The notes beneath the pieces were generated by a model. It was given only the letters and a program-made list of their open reading frames with translations, was not told the DNA's origin and ran no database searches. Positions 1 to 5,109 of a DNA stretch of 5,109 nucleotides are shown here, piece after piece (the stretch's first letter is position 1; each line of letters opens with the position of its first letter). Both the position numbers and the translations under genes were made by a program. The DNA is taken from the NCBI GenBank assembly GCA_013372875.1, contig JABXIW010000433.1:1-5109 (forward strand), given 5' to 3'. This DNA is from Gammaproteobacteria bacterium (GTDB lineage: Bacteria; Pseudomonadota; Gammaproteobacteria; Enterobacterales; Kangiellaceae).

Positions 1-446
1 AACTGAGTTTCGTTCAAACCGATAATATTAGTGATCTCAGTTTTAACTTGGGTCGTTTTGCTGGTGATGAGTTTTTCTGTCTCACCCAATTCATACAATG
101 ACGCCGTGTGTTTGCGAACGGTCAAGCCCTCACCACGGGCTTTCGGAGCTTCTTGCTCCGGCGCGCGAGTCACTCGGTAAACTTTGCCATGCAAAGAGAA
201 GTCTAGAGTTACTTCGGTTAGCAGCTGTTGCGATGCTAAATCGCAGCGCATTTGTATCCCTTGACGTTCATTGCTAGTGGTTTCGCCATATAGCGCAAAG
301 CAAATCGCGTCTAAGATCGAGGTTTTACCTGAGCCAGTAGGTCCATTAATTAAAAATAAAGCATTACTTCCAAGCTTTTCAAAATCAATAGTTTCTGTTT
401 TCGCAAACGGACCAAAGGCTTGCATCGTGAGTTTGATTGGTTTCAT
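1..446 (-). CDS. sbcC: SbcC, ATPase subunit of the SbcCD nuclease (N-terminal part, cut by window edge)
   Basis: This is the first 148 codons of SbcC, the Rad50-like SMC-family ATPase that pairs with SbcD to process DNA hairpins and protein-blocked double-strand ends in the cytoplasm. The protein opens MKPIKLTMQAFGPF, the usual SbcC/Rad50 start in which the first strand leads into the ATPase head. A Walker A motif, GPTGSGKT, lies at residues 35-42 and is followed by SILDAICFALYGET, the typical SbcC continuation. The reading frame runs off the left edge around GLNETQ, just where the Q-loop region of the family begins. The long coiled coil, zinc hook and Walker B half (full length is usually over 1000 residues) therefore lie outside. 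The ATG at 446 is preceded by AAGGG with a 6-nt spacer, and that site overlaps the stop codon of sbcD, so translation is probably coupled. Identification is firm; only the truncation limits it. Confidence 0.95.
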   Translation of the reverse strand, partial: MKPIKLTMQAFGPFAKTETIDFEKLGSNALFLINGPTGSGKTSILDAICFALYGETTSNERQGIQMRCDLASQQLLTEVTLDFSLHGKVYRVTRAPEQEAPKARGEGLTVRKHTASLYELGETEKLITSKTTQVKTEITNIIGLNETQ

Positions 447-455
447 ATTTGGCCC

Positions 456-1589
456 TTACTGCTGTGAAAGTTGCTTAATGATGTCGCTGATTGCTTGCTC
501 TTGCTCATTGGATAATTCACTATCCTGCGCTTCAGCAAAGAAATCTTTGAACATGTCAATTTCACTGCGAGCGAGCTTAGCTTGTGCCATTTCTTGCTCG
601 ACACCAATTAGCATTCCGGGCTTCTCTAGGTGCAAAACATTCGGGTAAACCGTACGAAGTTTCTCCATCGGATTTAAAATGGCGTGTTTATCCATTAATC
701 TCACCAGTAAATAATCTTCATTTTTCGGGTCCGTTTTGCCCCACTCTAGAATTTGTTCCAATTCGCCTTCAACGATACGCATTTCATGAGGCGCAGTTAA
801 CTCAATATGTTCCGCCCCAATAAAGCCATCTTTGCCGATTTCAACTAATGTGAAGCCTTTCTTTTGATTTTGTTCACCGAAGCTGTACTTCATCAACGAA
901 CCAGAATAACGAATGTACTCCTCACCTTTCTCTTGAGGTTGGTGCAAATGACCTAACGCGACATAATCGAAGTTTAAAAAATGCTCGTGGCTAACTCGAT
1001 CAGAGCCACCGATAGAGAGCGGTCGCTCTGATTCAGATTCAATAGCACCATCTACGAAGCAATGACTGATTAGAATATTTCGATGCTCAGATTGGAACTG
1101 CTCTGTAATTTTTTCGGCAATCAGTTTATGAGCTTCATCGTGTGTCGACACCGGCTCTTTATACACATAACGTACTTGTTCAGGATCATTGTATGGCATT
1201 CCATAGAAAGCCACATGACCAGCGGCTTTCGTTTCAATCACAACTGGCGTTAACATATCTTCAAAATTGCTGATGATATGCAATCCCGAACGTTTCATTT
1301 GCTCAGAACCAAAACCCAAACGCTCTGCGCCATCGTGATTGCCTGAAATCAATATCATAGGAGTATTGAGCTCACCACAGATTCGCTTTACGACTCGATT
1401 AAGCAACTCGATAGCAATCGTTGGTGGAACGGAGCGATCATAGACATCTCCGGCAACGATTACAGCATCAACCGGATTGTTTTCAATATATTGGATAAGT
1501 TGCTCAAGAACTGCCTGCTGATCTTCAAGCAAAGAGACATTGTGAAACTGTCGGCCAAGATGCCAATCTGAGGTGTGGATAAACTTCAT
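456..1589 (-). CDS. sbcD: SbcD, Mre11-like nuclease subunit of SbcCD
   Basis: This is a complete 377-residue SbcD, the metal-dependent exo/endonuclease partner of SbcC. The calcineurin-like phosphoesterase motifs appear in order: DWH at residues 8-10, GDVYD at 47-51, GNHD at 83-86, SHCF with its His at 176, and GHLH at 213-216. These supply the expected ligands for a two-manganese centre (D8, H10, D48, N84, H176, H214, H216) and the catalytic His (H85). The C-terminal third is the capping domain and SbcC-binding tail seen in the family. Length is slightly shorter than the roughly 400 residues of E. coli SbcD. The start MKFIHTSDWHLG at 1589 is the canonical family start. The upstream ribosome binding site is weak (a purine-rich stretch around GAAAGTGA). 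sbcC follows after 9 nt, which forms the standard sbcDC operon. No key residue is missing, so I expect an active enzyme. Confidence 0.97.
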   Translation of the reverse strand: MKFIHTSDWHLGRQFHNVSLLEDQQAVLEQLIQYIENNPVDAVIVAGDVYDRSVPPTIAIELLNRVVKRICGELNTPMILISGNHDGAERLGFGSEQMKRSGLHIISNFEDMLTPVVIETKAAGHVAFYGMPYNDPEQVRYVYKEPVSTHDEAHKLIAEKITEQFQSEHRNILISHCFVDGAIESESERPLSIGGSDRVSHEHFLNFDYVALGHLHQPQEKGEEYIRYSGSLMKYSFGEQNQKKGFTLVEIGKDGFIGAEHIELTAPHEMRIVEGELEQILEWGKTDPKNEDYLLVRLMDKHAILNPMEKLRTVYPNVLHLEKPGMLIGVEQEMAQAKLARSEIDMFKDFFAEAQDSELSNEQEQAISDIIKQLSQQ

Positions 1590-1685
1590 TCGAATTCACT
1601 TTCTGCCACAAACATGGCGTTATCTTATTATCCCGTTAGGATATCGTGACTTCGTAAGCTTTTCATGTGGTTTGTGTTGATTGAT
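1590..1685 (-). promoter_or_regulatory. Intergenic region upstream of sbcD, weak promoter candidate
   Basis: This 96-bp gap lies between the end of the T6SS genes and sbcD, and it is the only place in the window where an sbcDC promoter could sit directly upstream. On the minus strand GATAAT at 1632-1627 matches the sigma-70 -10 consensus at five of six bases. No good -35 box exists at 16-18 nt; the best partner is TTACGA at 1657-1652, with a 19-nt spacer and three of six matches. There is no GC-rich hairpin followed by a T-run, so I cannot point to a terminator for the T6SS transcript. Read-through into sbcD is possible. Confidence is low because the call rests on one hexamer. Confidence 0.25.
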
Positions 1686-2528
1686 CTAAGAATTTTCGCT
1701 CTCATTTCGACCAAATAAGGCTCCAACAACATACCCACTTGGCTCGATGTCTAGCTGAACAGCGTGAAAGCGTTCGCTCGCCTCGTTCAATTGTTGTTGA
1801 TACAGGCAAACTGCTTTGAGAATACCGCTACAGGCTCCAAGCGAACCTAACTTCACATTCAGAAAATGGTATCTCGTGTCGGAGGTAATCCACGGTGAGA
1901 AGCTCTGAATATGATGCATCCAAATAGGCTCTTCGCCTTCAACAGATACAGTAAAGTCACTCACCGGATATTTACAGTTAAGCCCTAACTGCTGCATGAC
2001 CTTCTCTACTGCGATTGAGTGTTGTGTGGCATCTAAATCAACACAAACGTTTCTGCTGAATAAACCACCTTTGCTCGGCTCGCATTTCGCCGCCACGACC
2101 GAACTACGCGAACCATTCACGTCATCATTTTTGGCATTAAATCCCAAAATCCAGGTAGGTCGACTTGAGACCAACTCTCTTTCTATTCTTCCAAGAGCCA
2201 TCAAAAAGGATGCCTGCCCGTAAGGATACAAGTAGATATTTGTACTTGGATGACCACCTAAGGCAGATGATATCTCAAGCATGATTTTTTTCAGTAGCGT
2301 TTTGTCGCTGAGTTGGGGCAACAATACGCAAACACAACCAGATACTTCTGCTTGTTTTAAGCTTCTCTCATGTGACGCAATCAGCTTAAACAGTCGTTCT
2401 TCATAAACTTCATTGTTAACGTTTTGTGTTTTTTCACCGAAAAACCTAAATGAAGCATCGAGAATAGAGCTGACTTGTACTTCCTCATCGTCAATAAGAC
2501 ATAAAGGCATCTTAAAACCAATTCGCAT
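1686..2528 (-). CDS. T6SS-associated thiolase/ketosynthase-fold protein, probably catalytically inactive
   Basis: This 280-residue protein has no signal peptide or membrane segment and is probably cytoplasmic. I do not recognise a close characterised homologue. Two stretches resemble the beta-ketoacyl synthase/thiolase fold. Residues 100-130 (YPYGQASFLMALGRIE, ending WILGF) look like the nucleophile-elbow helix and following strand. Residues 224-246 (NVKLGSLGACSGILKAVCLY) look like the C-terminal GHSLGAAG loop and its helix. In that reading the active-site Cys is absent from the elbow (GQAS), and the final catalytic His is replaced by Gly (LGSLGA for GHSLGA). The region near 193-205 shows no HGTGT-type motif either. 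The protein is also shorter than the usual 400-residue synthase. Proteins annotated as 3-oxoacyl-ACP synthases do occur near VgrG, DUF2169 and PAAR genes in other T6SS clusters, which supports the assignment. The ATG follows the PAAR stop with no gap and uses a GGGGGA site 3 nt upstream, so it is coupled to PAAR. A role as adaptor or effector-loading factor is inference. The frame is certainly coding; the fold call is moderate. Confidence 0.6.
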   Translation of the reverse strand: MRIGFKMPLCLIDDEEVQVSSILDASFRFFGEKTQNVNNEVYEERLFKLIASHERSLKQAEVSGCVCVLLPQLSDKTLLKKIMLEISSALGGHPSTNIYLYPYGQASFLMALGRIERELVSSRPTWILGFNAKNDDVNGSRSSVVAAKCEPSKGGLFSRNVCVDLDATQHSIAVEKVMQQLGLNCKYPVSDFTVSVEGEEPIWMHHIQSFSPWITSDTRYHFLNVKLGSLGACSGILKAVCLYQQQLNEASERFHAVQLDIEPSGYVVGALFGRNESENS

Positions 2529-2819
2529 CTATCCCCCGATGAGGACGGTCGGTACACCGACGAGAATTTTTCCACCATGAGATGTAGAGTCTCCTGATCT
2601 AGCAGCCGGTTTACCATTAATCTTAACGCTAGAAGACCCCGCAGATATGCTGTCAGGCGGCCCGATACAAACGAGTTTGTCACCTTTTCTCGCGGCAGGG
2701 ATGCCTCCTATTTTTACATTTGGAGAACCCATAACAACAGGACCTCCAACATGAGGGATCTTGCCTGTTTTCTTTGGACAAAGGTGAAAACTTCCAATCA
2801 CTGCTGCTGGTTTACCCAT
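2529..2819 (-). CDS. PAAR-domain T6SS spike-tip protein
   Basis: This is a 96-residue stand-alone PAAR protein, the small zinc-bound cone that caps the VgrG trimer and sharpens the T6SS spike. The PAAR motif is literal and appears twice: IPAARKGD at residues 40-47 and KPAARSGD at 70-77. Each is preceded by a VKI-type strand, so residues 32-47 and 62-77 form a 30-residue repeat. The opening GKPAAVIG (2-9) and the closing VPTVLIGG (89-96) are partial copies. H12, C14, H23, C51 and H81 are candidate zinc ligands; family knowledge suggests three His and one Cys, and I favour H12, H23, C51 and H81. No toxin or N-terminal transmembrane extension is attached. The ATG at 2819 has a strong AGAGGGA site 7 nt upstream that overlaps the vgrG stop. 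The gene lies 13 nt after vgrG and directly abuts the next gene, so all three are likely co-translated. Confidence 0.95.
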   Translation of the reverse strand: MGKPAAVIGSFHLCPKKTGKIPHVGGPVVMGSPNVKIGGIPAARKGDKLVCIGPPDSISAGSSSVKINGKPAARSGDSTSHGGKILVGVPTVLIGG

Positions 2820-2832
2820 TCTAAGTTCCCTC

Positions 2833-4668
2833 TTAATTCAAAGAGATTTGTCCTGCTTTCAATGCGATTGCAGAGCCATTGATAGAAATCTTGTTGCCCT
2901 TAATGTTGATTTCGCCAGAACTCGACATTTGAATTGAGGCTCCACCGACTTTAATTTCAATACTTTTCCCTGCATTGAGGGACAGCACTTTGCCAGTGTC
3001 GGAGGTATAGTTTTCTCCCACTTTTAACGTCGCATTTTTTCCAACGTCTTGAGTGACATCGTTGGTTACTTTCTCAACTTTATTGTTCTCAACAACAATA
3101 TCTACGCAGTCTTCGACTAACATTTGGAACAACTTTTCTGCGTGAAGGTAAATGTGTTCTTCACCAGGTTTATCTTCAAAGCGTAACTCGTTGAAATTTG
3201 CGTTTCCTTTTTGAACTGAGCGGGACTTAAAACCGCTTTGAGAACTTTTCTCTGGAAGAGAATACGGGGGCAACTGGCTCCCGTTATACAGCGCACCCGT
3301 GACAATAGGTTGATCTGGGTCGCCATTCACAAACTCTACGATAACCTCTTGCCCTACCCGAGGATGAAACACCGCACCCCATCCATTTCCGGCAACACTT
3401 TGAGCAACTCGAATCCAACACGAACTATTTACATCGTACTTACCTAAACGATCCCAATGGAACTGTACTTTTATTCTGCCATGTTTATCAACGTATACCT
3501 CACCGTCTTTATTACCAGTCACAATGGCTGTTTGAAGACCTTTAATTTGCGGTTTAGGGTAAGTAACCGCCGGCCTTAAAATGGTTTTAGAGTCCACACA
3601 AGTAAACGCAACACGAACACCTTGAGAAGCGGTGCCACCCAGACCTGTTTGATTAAACACAGAAGCAAAAATCGTCACAGAGGCCAAGACATATTCTTTT
3701 CCTACTCGCGATTTATCTTCGTGTTTTTTGAACTTAAAACATTTACCCACAGAAAAGGTTCGACAACTCGCCTCTCCGCTACATAGATAAACGTTCTGTT
3801 GAAGGGATTCAATTGCGTGAGTGTTTCGAAGCGAGTACTGATCGTCACTTTCTGTTTCACCCAGATACTCAAAATACTCACTCGCAGGTACGGTAAACAG
3901 TGCAGTATCACCAGCGGCTACGTTTTTGGGTTGTGAGGCTGGTTTTAGCATATTGAAGCCAGACTTCTGGCTTGATTTAGTCGTTAAAACTTGTGTTTCG
4001 TTCCAAGCAGAAATGTGACTCGACTCTGAACTGCCTGTATCGAAATCGACCATAAACTCAGGACTGGGTTTGTAAAAGCTTACATCATCAAAAATATCTA
4101 GGACATGGGATGATTTAGAGTGACTAAAGCAAAAAGAGAGCCCTTCTTCGGCTAGGAGGCGCTGAACAAAAGCAAGATCAGATTCTTCATACTGAACTTT
4201 GTAGGAATATTGAGGGTACGTATTTTTTAGTTCAAATTTAAATGCAACACCATGCTCTGAAAGCACTTCGGAAATAATGTCTTTTATATTTTTCTTCTGA
4301 AATATCTTACAATTATTTCTGTACGCTGCGAACTTAACTTTCGGTTCAACAATAATTTCAATATTTTTGTAGTTTTCTCCATTATGAGAATTCATCACTC
4401 TCTGGCCTTCGAGCTTTGCAGCAGAGACAATGCCATGGAAAAAACGTGGACTTTTAGAAACACGACTACTATTTTCCACTGAAATCGTTACTTCTTTACC
4501 CACGATTTCATTGAGCTCATTTTTTTGATCATTAAAATAAGCTTTAGCACGCAATGAAAAAAGCTCCGAGATCCCTTCTCTATATTCGAACGAATTGAGA
4601 ATAAGAGCATCTTTTCCAAACGGAGAAGAAATACGGATAAAGTTGTTGTCTTGACTTGCTTTTTTCAT
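2833..4668 (-). CDS. vgrG: VgrG, T6SS spike protein (gp27/gp5-like)
   Basis: This 611-residue protein forms the trimeric T6SS puncturing spike that sits on the Hcp tube and is capped by PAAR. Residues about 8-380 are the gp27-like base. It holds the family signature YEESDLAFVQRLLAEEGL at 160-177. Residues about 384-465 are the gp5 OB-fold, with GRIKVQFHWDR at 397-407, RVGQEVIVEF at 437-446 and GDPDQPIVTGALYNG at 449-463. Next come NELRFEDKPGEEHIYLHAEK at 493-512 and a beta-helix built of alternating short V/I strands, ending KAGQISLN. Nothing follows the needle, so this is a structural VgrG and not one fused to a toxin. I chose the ATG at 4668 because MKKASQDNNFIRISSPFG fits family starts. 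An in-frame GTG at 4719 would add 17 residues encoded across a hairpin and has no ribosome binding site. Composition is uneven: the part encoding residues 97-156 is about 30% GC by hand count, against about 52% in part of the OB-fold. Confidence 0.95.
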   Translation of the reverse strand: MKKASQDNNFIRISSPFGKDALILNSFEYREGISELFSLRAKAYFNDQKNELNEIVGKEVTISVENSSRVSKSPRFFHGIVSAAKLEGQRVMNSHNGENYKNIEIIVEPKVKFAAYRNNCKIFQKKNIKDIISEVLSEHGVAFKFELKNTYPQYSYKVQYEESDLAFVQRLLAEEGLSFCFSHSKSSHVLDIFDDVSFYKPSPEFMVDFDTGSSESSHISAWNETQVLTTKSSQKSGFNMLKPASQPKNVAAGDTALFTVPASEYFEYLGETESDDQYSLRNTHAIESLQQNVYLCSGEASCRTFSVGKCFKFKKHEDKSRVGKEYVLASVTIFASVFNQTGLGGTASQGVRVAFTCVDSKTILRPAVTYPKPQIKGLQTAIVTGNKDGEVYVDKHGRIKVQFHWDRLGKYDVNSSCWIRVAQSVAGNGWGAVFHPRVGQEVIVEFVNGDPDQPIVTGALYNGSQLPPYSLPEKSSQSGFKSRSVQKGNANFNELRFEDKPGEEHIYLHAEKLFQMLVEDCVDIVVENNKVEKVTNDVTQDVGKNATLKVGENYTSDTGKVLSLNAGKSIEIKVGGASIQMSSSGEINIKGNKISINGSAIALKAGQISLN

Positions 4669-4680
4669 TGGATACTTATA

Positions 4681-4687
4681 TTTCCTT
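4681..4687 (-). promoter_or_regulatory. Probable vgrG ribosome binding site with long spacer
   Basis: AAGGAAA lies on the minus strand just after the hcp-vgrG hairpin. It is the only good Shine-Dalgarno-like purine run near the vgrG start. Its AAGGA core ends 14 nt before the ATG at 4668, which is longer than the usual 5-9 nt. This predicts modest initiation, but it is still better than the alternative GTG at 4719, which has only an AT-rich leader upstream. Confidence 0.5.
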
Positions 4688-4695
4688 TTGAAATG

Positions 4696-4717
4696 GCGGA
4701 GGAGATAACCCCTCCGC
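4696..4717 (-). promoter_or_regulatory. Strong hairpin in the hcp-vgrG intergenic region
   Basis: On the minus strand GCGGAGGGG and CTCCTCCGC form a 9-bp stem (eight Watson-Crick pairs and one G-U) closed by the tetraloop TTAT. It starts 8 nt after the hcp stop and ends 27 nt before the vgrG ATG. The following sequence is CATTTCAAAAGG, so there is no proper T-run and this is not a classical intrinsic terminator. It could act as a partial terminator, or as a stabiliser of the hcp 3' end that lets hcp messenger outnumber vgrG. That role is inference; the pairing itself is read directly. Confidence 0.7.
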
Positions 4718-4725
4718 ACAATAAA

Positions 4726-5109
4726 TTACATTTGTTGACCTTTAACACCGCTGTAACCGTAAACCAACGGAGCAGAAGTGTTGTTTTTGTCATCAGTAGG
4801 TGTCACTGTCATCATCATTTCAGTGTATGAAATTGTGATAGTTTCTACTGGGCGATCATCTTGAATCGATACTGAGTAGTTAGAAATCATCGCATCAGTC
4901 AGTTCGATTTTCATGATTTCTTCAACTTTTTCACCCTGCTTAGTGATGTGGAATACTGCAGGTTTACCTTTACCGATTGTTGCTTCCTTGAATAGATCAG
5001 GAGACGAACGATCTTGAAGTTTAGTGATAGTTAAATCATATAGGCGTGTTGCACTTGCTTCACGGTCCATTGCTGTACCCGTGTAAGAAGAAATTTCACG
5101 ACCAACACT
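4726..5109 (-). CDS. hcp: Hcp, T6SS tail-tube protein (C-terminal part, cut by window edge)
   Basis: The open frame enters from the right edge and gives the last 127 residues of Hcp, the hexameric ring protein that stacks into the T6SS inner tube and is secreted with the spike. The visible part begins SVGREISSYTGTAMDREAS, equivalent to the family's conserved first loop and the R/E-rich stretch before the central barrel strands. It continues with KPAVFHITKQG, then IMKIELTDAMISNYSVS, and then VETITISYTEMMMTVTPTD, the strongly conserved SYTE strand of Hcp. Full-length Hcp proteins are about 160-175 residues, so roughly 40 residues lie outside. The Met at 5070 lies inside a conserved segment and is not the true start. 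The TAA at 4728-4726 is followed by a hairpin and then vgrG, the usual hcp-vgrG order. The sequence is of the EvpC/Hcp type, with no fused C-terminal toxin. Confidence 0.93.
   Translation of the reverse strand, partial: SVGREISSYTGTAMDREASATRLYDLTITKLQDRSSPDLFKEATIGKGKPAVFHITKQGEKVEEIMKIELTDAMISNYSVSIQDDRPVETITISYTEMMMTVTPTDDKNNTSAPLVYGYSGVKGQQM

Noticed and set aside
271..648. Open frame of 125 codons on the plus strand, plus a 79-codon one at 584-823
   Set aside because: Both lie antisense to the clearly coding sbcC/sbcD genes, their products are rich in Ser, Cys and Leu with no recognisable motif, and neither has a convincing ribosome binding site.
1629..1643. Small inverted repeat TATCC-N5-GGATA upstream of sbcD, considered as an operator or terminator
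   Set aside because: The stem is only 5 bp, is AT-rich and has no T-run. A match this short is expected by chance.
1996..2223. Open frame of 75 codons on the plus strand, considered as a possible immunity gene
   Set aside because: It is antisense to the thiolase-like gene, lacks a ribosome binding site and shows no membrane segment or signal peptide typical of immunity proteins.
2381..2683. Open frame of 100 codons on the minus strand that bridges the PAAR gene and the following gene
   Set aside because: It is an alternate frame across two genes that are well supported in their own frames. Its product has no recognisable domain, and I see no sign of programmed frameshifting.
3117..3911. Three 69-codon open frames (3117-3326 and 3702-3911 minus, 3238-3447 plus) within vgrG
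   Set aside because: They are alternate frames of the conserved VgrG sequence and encode no recognisable motif.
4696..4717. Reading the hcp-vgrG hairpin as a full rho-independent terminator
   Set aside because: The bases after the stem are CATTTCAAAAGG with no continuous T-run on the minus strand, so at most partial termination is supported.
1..5109. Search for CRISPR arrays, tRNA/rRNA genes, insertion sequences and attachment-site repeats
   Set aside because: No regularly spaced repeats, tRNA-like cloverleaf, transposase motifs or terminal inverted repeats were seen. Nearly all of the sequence is covered by the six genes.

Overview
The window looks like chromosomal DNA of a gammaproteobacterium, most likely a Vibrio or close relative. 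This rests on the character of the SbcD/SbcC, Hcp and VgrG proteins and on moderate, locally AT-rich base composition; it is recognition from memory, not a search result. Every supported gene lies on the minus strand, so transcription reads from high to low coordinates.

Region 1 (5109 down to 1686) is the end of a type VI secretion system (T6SS) cluster. In reading order it holds the 3' part of hcp (tail-tube protein, cut by the window edge), a full-length vgrG (spike), a 96-residue PAAR protein (spike tip), and a 280-residue protein that I read as a degenerate thiolase/ketosynthase-fold protein. A strong 22-nt hairpin sits between hcp and vgrG. The vgrG-PAAR gap is 13 nt, and the PAAR stop codon directly abuts the next start codon, so the last three genes look like one translationally linked unit. 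Together these genes supply the tube, spike and sharpened tip of the injection machine. No toxin domain is fused to VgrG or PAAR, and no immunity gene is visible.

Region 2 (1685 to 1590) is a 96-bp intergenic stretch that separates the T6SS genes from the DNA-repair genes. It holds only a weak promoter candidate and no convincing terminator.

Region 3 (1589 to 1) is the sbcD-sbcC operon. It has a complete SbcD nuclease gene and the first 148 codons of SbcC, which carry the Walker A motif. The two are 9 nt apart, and the sbcC ribosome binding site overlaps the sbcD stop. SbcCD is the bacterial Mre11-Rad50 complex, which cleaves DNA hairpins and processes blocked double-strand ends. I see no functional link to the T6SS, so the junction probably marks the cluster boundary.

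The least ordinary item is the 280-residue protein downstream of PAAR. It appears to keep a thiolase-like fold while lacking the catalytic Cys and His residues.
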